Shown: one piece after another, positions 28,601 through 40,600 of the stretch | Layout: each line of letters starts with the position of its first letter | Numbering within the stretch: position 1 is the first letter of the stretch | DNA from: Trichobilharzia szidati | Lineage: Eukaryota; Platyhelminthes; Trematoda; Strigeidida; Schistosomatidae | Reading direction: 5' to 3' | NCBI GenBank assembly: GCA_944472155.2 | Contig: OX235271.1 | Location: 107,087,256-107,151,255, forward strand | Length of the DNA stretch: 64,000 nt | Notes under the pieces: model-generated | The model's input: the letters and a program-made list of their open reading frames with translations, nothing else | Databases searched by the model: none | What the model was told of the DNA's origin: nothing | Translations under genes and position numbers: made by a program

Positions 28601-31600
28601 TTCTTTATATGAACCAAAACCTTTCTGTAAACCCTTAGTCTTATCAAAGTTGATCCTGTGTACCGTTTCTATCGAGCGCAGTGCAGTCGCCGATCTGTTT
28701 TCCAGCTTCTTCAAGGCTGCAGAGGTCTTCGGAACCAGCTGTAGACATTGTTTATGCTCTTTCACTCTTACATTTACCTGTCTGGAAGTTTCTCCTACAT
28801 ATACGGCGTTACAATCCCCACAATTGATCTGGTATACGCAATTCTGCTGGTTTTCTTGTTCTATTTTATCCTTAACCTTCACCAGTAATGAGCGTAAGGT
28901 GTTAGTTGCACGAAAATACACTCTTATGTTATGATCGTTAAGGATTCGCTTTATTTCATCGGATGTTTCTTTGCGGTAAGGAATCACCACTGTACTAACC
29001 CAATTCTTAGCATTAGGTTTCGATTCATCCTTATCTTCACATTTTAAATATCTTTTTATGAAGTCTTTAGGATAATTATTTGATTAAAGAGTGGATTGAA
29101 CCAATTTTAGTTCCTTGCCAATATCTTCCTCCTCAGTAACTAGACGTTTGGCTCTGTTGATCAGATTCTTGGCCACAGTTACTTTGGTGGTAAATGGGTG
29201 AGCTGAATAGTAGTTTAGGTATGTATCCGAATTAGTCGGCTTTCTGAAAATGTTTATTTGAAATTTTCCATCTAATTTTCTTTTTACTAAACAGTCCAGG
29301 AATGCCAACTAATTCTCATCGGATTCAACCTCTTTGGAAAACTTGATAGTTTCTGACATATTGTTTATTAAGTGAAAAAGTTCATTTAACAAACTAAGTT
29401 TGATTATGACGAAGGTATCATCTACGTATCTTAACCACATCTTTAGGGTTCATTTCATATGTATACAGTTTTTATCCTGATTATGCTTGATCCAGTCAGG
29501 CTGTTAGTGTCCTGCTTTACGACTTAAAAGCATTTCATTTACACAGCTAAATCAACATAAGATTTCATGGCTTTGTTTCATCTGATGTTATTTATTCTTA
29601 TGATGAGAAAGTCAATCACTTAAGCAGCATTATAATACGTCTCTTTTTTAAGCCAATTCTGTTTTCATTTTTCTTTTCTGTTGGAATTCATTTAATAATA
29701 AATACGATAGCAATAAATAGTTTTATGAATATCACTGATGAATAATGACTGACAGTCTGTTGTTGTCTATAGTACTGTTTATATATTCATTTAAATATTC
29801 TCGCTTAGTTATAAATCTTCTCTTCAATTAGAAAATCACAGTCCATTAAATCTATCCTCAATAATAGTTTGTATTATTCAAAATAATTGTCAAATTAATT
29901 ATTTAGCAGTAACAATAAATATTAAAAATTTATTCATTTTAACTGATAACTACTACATAAGCATACACGACCGCTTATTATTTCTGACATAGGAACTAAA
30001 TACTCTGTTCATATTCATAATCAAATTGGGACTATTTTGTTGAATAATATTAATTATAATAAATTGTGGATAGGATTTATTATTTATCTCAATGTAACAT
30101 TGTCATCTACAAATTTAGACTGTCATCGATTTGTCGGTGAAATTGTGAACATAACTGTAATAATAGTAATAATATCAGAGTAGAACAGTCACATAGAATA
30201 AGTGTTCATAAATAACCCTTACATCCAAACAGAGTAGATTTATTAATTAGTTACTTCTGATCATGTCATGTCGTGATCATTATTATTACTAAATACAAAC
30301 AAATAGATTATTATTATTATTATTAATCATCCATAGTGTAGAGAAAAAATTGTTTGGAAAATTTCTCTTAAACTATCTAATCGCAACTGACTTCCCAATT
30401 ATTATCCCTTTTTCTGCTATACTGCTTATCATTCTTATGACATTTACGCATCATATGTTCACGTCATCCGTATTATTTCTCCCTGTCCATGTTCAGTATC
30501 TAGTTTTAGTACTTTCCTTCGTCGTTGTGTAATACATTGATAGTGCGTTGTCTTACGATATGATTTTGTTTGTGTGGATGAAGGTCATTCTAACTATCGA
30601 CTATTTGGGAGAAGCGCTGGTTTTGATTGTTGTGAACAGAGTTATTGATCCCACCTTGTTGGTAATATTCTACTTGAATTTTGGCTAACTAATTTTGTTC
30701 TACAGTATTTAACTAGTGCTTAGAAACTAAAACTGCCTGTATAGCTGCCTCATAGCACTGTTGAAGTAGTTTTTAGTTTCTGATGTTATTATTGTTGAGT
30801 GGAACCACAGATAGATTCTGATCACAAACAATCGTCTTTCTTCTATCTTCGGAGCGTTCTGTGAATGTGAGCTTCCCAAGGAAGTTTTGGATAGCTATAC
30901 AGTAGTACGCAAGGATGCGCTGTCTATGTTCAGACGAGAAATAGTCGGTTTCGGTCGCCACCCGCTCTAAAATAAAAATATACCATTCAAATCCAGTGAT
31001 ATATGTGATCACCTAATTATTGTGTTGTCATACCTTTATATTCACTCATGTAAATAGCAGACAAAATGTATGCGGTCATATAAATTGCCCACCTAATTAT
31101 GGATGCGTATTATTCATTAGGCGTTGACGAATGTGATTTTCCACGTTTTATGGTCCTCAGTCAAATACGGTTGAGGTTATGCAAATAATGCTTTTTCTGC
31201 GAGTTCTTTGTATAAAAAGTCGTAATAAATGTCAAACGCTTGGGATGGCATTTTCATCAGCTAAAATGTTCCGTTAGGTACTTACAGCTTAAACTGAGTC
31301 GATAGTGATAAACGGAAGTTATTTTCGTGGAGACATGTATACTTTTACACGTTTCAAAACTGGAATTTTGCATCACTTCAGAAAAATTTAAGATAAATTC
31401 AAAATGAATGCAGTAAAATAACTTCTTGAGTGTTGGTTTTCAGGGATTCGATTGATTTCATCTTAGGTTACGAAGTGACATTGTTTAGAGATCCACTGAA
31501 AACGAGGAATTACTGGACATGAATTATAACCTCTACCAGTCACCGATATATAGAGGAGTTAGATATTCGATTCTGTCCCAGTGGATCAGTAGTCCATGGA

Positions 31601-34600
31601 CTCGTCTTGCAAACTTAAGGTCATGAGTTTGATCCCCGGTGGGATCATCAATGCGTTTTTCTGAAGATTTCCAAACTTGGATGAAAAAGATTTCCAGTAA
31701 TTCTTAGTTTTCAATAGTTCTCAAACTAATGTTACTTCGTGATCTAACTTGCGAATAAACAGCTACAGCTCTAAAAGGTAATGTATATATATTTGTATAA
31801 GTGGAGGGAGAGTTTGATCACTGAATTTCATCATGAGCTGACGTCAGTTAGAGAACCAACTGAATACCTGGATGTGCTGGACAGCTGTTGTTTCAACCTA
31901 GTTTGGGACTCTTCATCAGTACGCACACACCCCACTGGAGTTCGAACCCAGGACCTTCTGGTTACAAGGCTAGTGAGCTCGTAGACTACCAAGCCACTGG
32001 GATCCGATCCAATGGTCCTTGAATTCTAACTTCTGCCAATTCACAACATAGCGTGACCATTTCGCAATGTCTTCTTCGATGAGTTACTGATGAAGAGTCC
32101 CAAACTAGGACGAAACAGCTGTCCAGTACTCTCAGGTTTTCCAGTGGTTCTCTAACTGATGTCAGCTCATGATGAAATCCTCCATGCAAACAAACAAAAT
32201 CCCTACAAAACCAATACTTGAAAATTGATCACTGAATTCTTGTTCATCGAATATACAGTTGACATGTGCGATAAGAATTGACGCGATGCCAGTACCAGAG
32301 ATATGGAGAATATTACCGCCGATAAAATCAAGGAATAAAAAATAATGTAATGATACAAATGAATCTGAAAAGTTATGTAAGTGCCTGTGTGTGATTGGGA
32401 GCAATAAATTTCACTCACGATGTCAACAGTAAATAATGCTGTATCACTTTTTGTTTCTATCATTTACATTATATCTGTGATAGAATTATACCTTACCACA
32501 GTGTCAAAGTTCTATTCATTTAACTTGAGAATAATTTTTGTTGTTAGTTAAGAGATAAATAAATGAGAACAAATTAATACTTACCTGTAAATAGCTCCAT
32601 CATGTAGTTTTGTCAAGTTAATATTTAGAGTTGAAAAAAGCATACCATTAGAAGATTTCTTTGATTGATTCTGTTGAATAGTAATCGATTCATCAATTAC
32701 TTCACTTTCATTATTACCTTTCAGTGCTAAAATGAGAAAAAAGGTAATCACTGAAAGGTGAAATTCATTAATAAAGAAAAACAAGGAGTTGAATTTATTT
32801 GATAACGTTGAATACACTTTTTGTAATTCCATAATATCTACCATTTCGGATCCAGGTTGGTTATTGCTATGCTGCATATGAGTTAAATGTATGTACTTGG
32901 GATTTAGGCACACTGGTCTACATTAGAAGATCGCATGATCTGTAAGCCAATACAATGATGCAAACTCAGCTGGAGTGACATAAGTTAGGTGAGGCCAGAA
33001 CTAACAGTTATCCAAGTAGCTGCTGACTACAACGGCTGACTGACTAGTGGTTAGTCGAAAATGGAAATAAGGCCTTAATTTGCAATGAAAAATTGTCAGA
33101 GGACAATAATTATGTCTGAAACACTTATCATATATGAGTCAGTGGTTCAGTGGTAGCACGATCTGCAGCAGTTTGGAGTTTCTGGGTTCGATTCCCATCT
33201 GAAGAACTGTTAAATGTCGTCTAGTTTACTAGCCAGTAGTAAGCCCCAAAAACATGTAAAGCTCGGAGTTATGCAATCAACTGCACTCCGAAGAAAATCA
33301 AAACCACTGCTACTGAAGCTGCATAGAACGAATTCCTATATCCCACTCAGAACACATGGAATAAAAGTAGGCATGTGTTACTTTACCTGTCGAAAGTCTA
33401 AGATATGATGAAAGGCTGACCTGACCTCTTTGGTTTGCTTTTTGAAAGCCCCACCTACAGAACCGTGTTAGTCAAGCTGATTTCCTAATGGTTACTGCAT
33501 GGAAATGTGTGAGATTTCTCATTAACGGTGTCCATCTGTTAAATATAACCACCCTGGATTCCTGCATACTAGCTGAGAATGCACCAAGATCATCCTTAAA
33601 CATCTGTGGAGTTATGCAGTTGAGATTTACTTCTATGTCTCGCCTAGGATGACAAAGATATTCCGCAATCTTAGCACAATTTGAAGGAAAGATGTCTTCT
33701 TCAGATTAATAATGGAATATTTTTTTGACGTAACGTAGTGATACACCATTATTGATCTGTTGATGGCTTTTAGAGCAAACTTAATTGCTCCTAGCAGTAT
33801 CAAAGTTTCTACGTAACTTCCGGATTTTGCCGATGCAGTCTTGCTGTTTCGGATTTTTTGATTTTATTATTTTGCGAAAACTCGGTTTTATCTACAGGAC
33901 CACAGAAATAAGACGGTAACCCCTCTCACATACTCATCGATCACCACCTATAAATAAGGCGTTTAGATATATAGAACTAGATAAAGTGACGACAATATAA
34001 ATAACTTAAACAATAAATAACACATGCAAAGATTTCTTATAGAAAATAAGTCTTAGTGCAGTACAACTACAGGTTGTAGATGAGGGCCAGTAAACACAAA
34101 ACTTAGATGTGCAGTTCCCAGAGGATTTGAGTTCACCAGCAGTAACATGTCTCCATATCTTGAATCAGATGTGTTATGAGAGCACTATTATTAAACAGCT
34201 GTAACCCAGAAGTGAATAACCCTCTTACCTTGGGTCCATATTAGCTTTCCTGGTGGATTTCCTTGCTTTGCTGTGCAGTGGAGTGATAAAGTAGTACCTT
34301 CAAGCAGTAGGACTCCTCCTTTTTGACCTGTGACTACGGGAACACTTGGAAGTTCTGAAAAAACGAAACAAAACAGTCTAAGGTTGATATGAATGAGTGA
34401 TAAAACCATTATTGATTCAAACTATTATATGAGAAAAAATTCGAAATCCTATCAGGTAATCATTTGTTAGCAATCAACCAGAATTGTTCCTTTCTGAATA
34501 ACATATAAGTGTGTTAATATTATTGTTATCATTCGTCCCTCACATTCCTAGTTAAACACAAGGCTTCAGCAGCACACCTTTACTGCACTGTTTCCTACGC

Positions 34601-37600
34601 CCATACATGTAACTGGCTCCATGATCGTTCACAACCCTTCCCATTTCAACATCCAGCCTGTCATTCCTCAACTGGATTCTGCTTGACGGCATTTTATGTG
34701 ATGTCACCCAACTGTTTATCTGGCATATGTTCAACCCATCTTAGATTACTGTCGCAAATTTGTTGGGTAATAGATTCATGGTTGGCTCGCTGGCGGAGTT
34801 CCTTGTTGCTTATCCTTTCTGGCTGCCAATTTGAACTTCATTATCAAGGAATGACAACCGATGATAGACTTGTGTAGTAGCCTGTTGGAAATGGTTTTCG
34901 TGACACACTCAGGGAGTCTCTGAACTGTTAACTGGACACCAGTTTTGGAAATTTGGAGTCTGTTATTTGTGCTAAGTGCATCTCTGTACTGATTTTAGAA
35001 TAATGATGACCTGTCTTGCTTTCACATTCTTATCCTGGCTGGTTTTATTACCATAATCCATGCTGCAGCTTGAAGTTGAAACAGTCACTTTTGTCCAGGT
35101 AAGTGAAAGAGATTGCTTTCCTTGGATTTATTCCACTCATGGAGACTAGTGCTTCTAGTTGGTTGGACATATTCATTACCTGTACCTTCCCTATGTTCGC
35201 CTAAAGTCCTGTCTTCATTGTCTCTTCTGCCAACTCGTTGATTTTTGCCCATAGACCTTTCATTTTTCTTAAATTATCCTCGAAGTACGGATCTTCTTAT
35301 GTCTTTTTTGTAAGTCTTACGTATGCGTTTCGACTCTAAACCTGACAGTCAGCCGCAACATCCATTCTACCACAACCAGCCTTATCTTGCTTCAGTCTTC
35401 ACTTCAAACGCTTTGCTGATTTTCCTTTTGTGAATCACTTGACATATGGCATCTTCATATAGCTGTTGAATGAGGTTTATAAATATATGCAGCACTACCT
35501 TCCTTTGTAGTGAAACAGTTTCCAGCTCACTTCATAGTCAACTGCCTTTCTGAAGTAGATGGATTTTGGCAGCAGAGTTTACTGTTATTCTAAGCTATAT
35601 TAGATGATGATATGCAGTGCTGCTATTCGATTAGTTAGTGATTAAGTTTCTGTGAATCCAGCTTGTTTAGGGTGGAGTTTTCTACCCAGCGCAACGTTTA
35701 GTCCTCCCAGGATGATGTGGCTCAATGTTTTGCTTATGGTATGATTTCGCTAAAGTTCTTGCACAGGCCTTAGTCATCGTTCTTTGGCAGTTCGGCACGT
35801 CAGGCTTTCTTGGAGTCAGTAGGTACCTTTCTTTTTCACCCAAACTATTGCAGCATTGACGTGAACAAGTCCACTGAGGAATCTGTGTCCGCTTTAAAGT
35901 ATATCTGGAGGGGTTCTGTCCGATTATTCTGAATTAGCAGCTTTCAGCAACTTTATGACCCTAAGCCTTCTCATTCTGTAGGGCGGTTTACTAGTTGCAA
36001 AGCTTCCTAGCCGGTTTTAATTCCAAGCAGAAAAGGAGGTTGGTTGTGAGGCTAGCAACTTTAACCCGAAAAATCAACCCAACTTCAAAGCTCTTCAGTC
36101 CACTTGGTAAATTCAGGTTTTGTGAATAATGAAGTCACATTTCCTTTATTTAATTACGATCATATGACATTTATGTACATTCAGTTAAATCCTCAATTTC
36201 TATAGTGGTGTTGAATATCTGACTTTAGGTCCTGTGTTGACTATTACATAGAATGTGGATACTCCAAGAGATCAATTCTGATTGACTTGACTGCAACTGT
36301 AAATATGGCGTGATAAAAATGTTTTTGAATGCCAAAGTGACAGAAACTCTGAGTTTAGCAATGTGAAGTGATTAAAACCTTCGTTATGATCATATACACG
36401 AATTCATTTAATGTGAGGATTCTTTTCAAAGAAGCACTTAACTGATGAAGAGTCCCAATCTAGAAGGAAACGGCTGTCCACTGCTCTCTGGTTTTCACTA
36501 ATGTTGTTTCCTGACAAAATCGATATTGAAAATAATCCAAATCCCTACAAAAACCCATAGTCTAAACTGACATTTCGGAAGAGGTTACTAGTAATTTTGA
36601 CCAGTTAAGAATAAGCTTAGTGCAGATTAATTCCAGCTGAATGAATATATTCCATAATAGATGGCTATTCTTTGACATCATTACACGGCCTAGGTAATCC
36701 TTTTAATAAATCTGATATAAAATAAACATATCTTGTCAAAATATGATTACTTACCGTATATTTCCAGGTTGACATGCTTTGATATTAATTTATCATTTTC
36801 TTTTTTGTAAAAGTCTGGTCTAGCGATGCATTCTATCTCACTCCAGGCTAGGCTATTTCTTTTTGTATTCGTCGAAACTAATTGTATTATTGATGCTTGA
36901 ATAAGATTGAATTGATTCAATTCATCTGGTTCATTGCGTATAAAAGACTCCAGTGGAGCAATTAATTCCCATTGTTCGCTATTGTGTAATTTTCCTTGCC
37001 ATTTCATTTCTGTTTGTCCATAATAAACTCCTGTGACACATAGTAAATATTGTGGCCTATCTAGGTACACGTATAGACTTTGTTTATTAACGCTGACTAA
37101 AGCGGTTCTATTGTTTGTCAGTCTTAGTTTATCATAATCATTCACTCTTTGTTTAAGTTCAATCATTCTTTCATATGGACCATAAATATCCACATACGAT
37201 GGACCATCTAACAATGAGAAAAAGAAAACAGATAAGATATTTTACTCATGAAAATATAATTGTTTATGTAAATATGTATATTTTAGAATGCCTTGAGGAT
37301 AGATCATTACTCAGAAATTGGTTCTATCTCTTTAAAGTAAGAAATCACGGTTTTATGCCAGCTAAGTGCCCGAAGATGTTTGTGAATACTTAAAGTCTTT
37401 TGAGAAATAAATCAAAACAAACTGACTTTCAGTGCTTAGATTTGATTGAGAAAACTGTATGAACCTATTTGTTAATCCTCTTCTTACTTATAAGAATAAT
37501 CAATTATCCATTATAACTAGTATCAACTGCTGCTAACCCTGAGACAAAATCCATACAGATGATTCCTCTTCTTTGTTTATTAGACGCTTTAAAGGCAAAA

Positions 37601-40600
37601 TGACGCAGATATTTGCCTTCTTTATCTTGTTAAGTTAGCCTTCAAAAATCAGTTTCTATGTTCTCATACAGATGAATAGAAGAGAAACAGATTTTCAAGT
37701 ATTGGTTTGTAGGGATTAAGTTGATTGGTTACAGGATTTTATCATGAGCTGACATCGGGGGTTACCTGCGGTTCTATTGGGAAGTCGTGACCAGTGGGGT
37801 ACGGCAGGTCGGGTGTGATGACACTGGCTAGCGGTCGCGCTATAATATGAATTGGCAGGACTTAGGGTTCATGGACCATTGGATCGGATCCTAGTGGCTT
37901 AATGGTCTACGAGCTCGCCAGCCTTGTAACCGGAAGGTTCTGGCTTCGAACTCCAGTGGGGTGGGTGCGTGTCGTTGAAGAATCTCAAACTAGGTTGACG
38001 AAACAGCTGTTCAGTACTCCCAGGTATTCAGGTGGTTCTCTAACTGATGTCAGCTCATGATGAAATCCTGTAACCAGAAACAGATTTGTTAAAATTACCA
38101 GATAGTAGTTCAGAATGTAACTTATCTTTACTTATGTATTGATCTTTTCCTGATAAACTGAATTTCTTCGATTATAAAAATGTGCTCTTAATAAGAAACT
38201 GAAGGAAGTTTAGAATAATAACCAGACTCATGTTATCATAACTCTGCCATTTTTTTCTGGTTGTCTGTTGTATATACAGTTAAATGAAGTTGATTTCCAT
38301 GAGTACTTTTCATTCTTACATTTATTGTTGTATGTGAATATGGTCTCCGTGTTTTGGTAAAAATTAACATCTCTTGGAGTTGTTGCATGTGTACACAATC
38401 ATATTGTAGATAAATATCTATGAGTGGAGAAAAGGATTAAATTTCTAAGAAAATGGTGTCACGCATATTCTTTATCCACAAGAATATGGGACCAATGATT
38501 TCCAAATGTATTTCTTGTATACGTAGTTATCTTTTTTATGTGTGTGTGTGAGCGGAATCAACAGATTTATCATTCAGACAAAGTTATTACTGTATATGTT
38601 TAGAGAAGAAGATACTTGTAGTTTTCACAGGTAGATGGATATTATTTTACGATATATACTCAAGTGAAAGTGAAAATATATTTGAGTTTTTCATCAGTAG
38701 GAAGGAGGAGGAACGTATAAGATCCCTTTCTTCTTCACTGATAAAAAAACTCACTGAATCATAAATTCTCTAAAAACGAAATATCTAGAAATTCCTCTAA
38801 AGTTTTCTTAACATTTCTCTTATGACAGCTTTTCATTTTTGGGTTGATTAAGTGATAATCACTTTAGAGATATTATGTTTATATGGTTTAAACTTGTAAT
38901 AGTCAATCCGATCAAACCCTTCTTGTATTTAAATTTATATTCATCATACGTAAGTGCGTCGGTGGCATAGCGGTTAGGGCGCTCGCCGACCATGCACATA
39001 GTCCGGGGTTCGATCCCCGGCCGATGCACTCCCTTACCTCGCTAAGCCAGAAATAATGCTGGTAAAGAGGAAAGGTTGGGCATGAGGCTAGCAACCCTAT
39101 CCTGTAAAATGAACACTGCTACAGAAACTTCAAGCTTCTAGCTTGAAGCCCTATGTTCCACTGGGGAACGTGAAGGAAAAAAAAATTCATCATACGTTAT
39201 CTCAAACATTAGCTTATTGTCATGTAGTCTTCAATGTTTTTAATCGACTTCAAGACAGAAATTATCTTTTGATATCATTTATCCTTACATTACATCATTG
39301 ATGATGGTCATTTGGTTTGTGGGAAACTAATCTTGGGGACACTAGTGTTCAAAAAACAAAAACGTATTATGTTGAACTTCATAAAACGTAAATAAAATAT
39401 ATAATATTCCCTCATAAATAACTGTGAATCGTTACTTTAAAAAAAATCATATTAAATTGGACTGTTCTTTCCCTACACCACAACGTCTCTACTCATCTTT
39501 TTTTAATTTTTATAGGTAATAATTCATTCTGAAATTTAAAATGCCTACTGTTGCGTGACTAATGAAAGTTAACTGTCTATTTAAACGAATCCAATTTCAA
39601 CTATTCAAACAAATTAGAGAGAAGAGAGAGAAGAAACCATTTTTACGAGTGACAGAAAAAGGAGCGTTTTTCGGATAAATAGAGAATGAGTAGAAATATG
39701 AGTAAAGAATGGAACTAAAAGTATGAAAACAGGATGAAGAAGCTAATTTAGAGACGCTGACAAAAAAAGAAATGTGCACATACATATATATCTGTGTGCA
39801 TAGGCAAACACTGGGCAATTTTGAAATGTATATAGACTATGAAATTATTCACATCACATTTTTCTCTGTTAAAAAGAAAAACAAGAAGTTCGAGGAGAGA
39901 AAAAAAATCCCATGAAATTCTCTGTCTGAATGAAGAACTGCTACACTATCTGAAGTCTTTCCACTGTCATAATTATTTCTTTAATTTATATCCCAATGTA
40001 TTATATATATAGGTGGATTGTCAATAATAAAGTTTGTTGTGCACATCATTAAAGTGGTAAATGCACAGCATATTCTGTCATATGAAGAATAATTTATTAG
40101 CTTTTTAAATGATAATATATGTACGAATGCATACACATGCTTGATATATGTATATATATACAAAGTTTTGATTCATTTAAAGGAATGCACTATCAGGAAA
40201 TGTGTCAACGAATGATTCAAGACCGTTTACTTATGCGTAAACTAATCTGCTGAAAACCTTTACGCGATTTCAGTGAGGGTAATTTTTTTTCCTTCACGTT
40301 ACCAGTGGAACATAGGGCTTCAAGCTAGAAGCTTGAAGTTTCTGTAGCAGTGTTAATTTTTACAGGATGGGGTTGCTAGCCTCATGCCCAACCTTTTCGC
40401 TTCACCAGTCTTACTACTGGCTTAGCGAAGTAAAGGATGGCGTCAGCCAGGGATCGAACCCCGGACCATGTGCATGGTCGGCAAGTGTCCTAACCGCTGT
40501 GCCACCGACGCACAAGTGAGGGTAATTAGAATAAATTAAACAATGAATGGGTAATAGTAAAGATATGTAGCTTAAAAAGTGAATACAGTGGGACAAACTA

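Noticed and set aside
28476..28934. 152-codon plus-strand reading frame
   Set aside because: It lies antisense to the Penelope-like GIY-YIG frame, which has clear family motifs; the plus frame has none.
30381..30998. Solo LTR of a retrotransposon
   Set aside because: I found no TG..CA ends, no target-site duplication and no primer-binding site; left as unclassified repeat.
38956..39027. Genuine tRNA genes at each tRNA-like head
   Set aside because: The sequences recur many times with the same attached bodies, several are flanked by target-site duplications, and the T stem has a mismatch; they are SINE heads.
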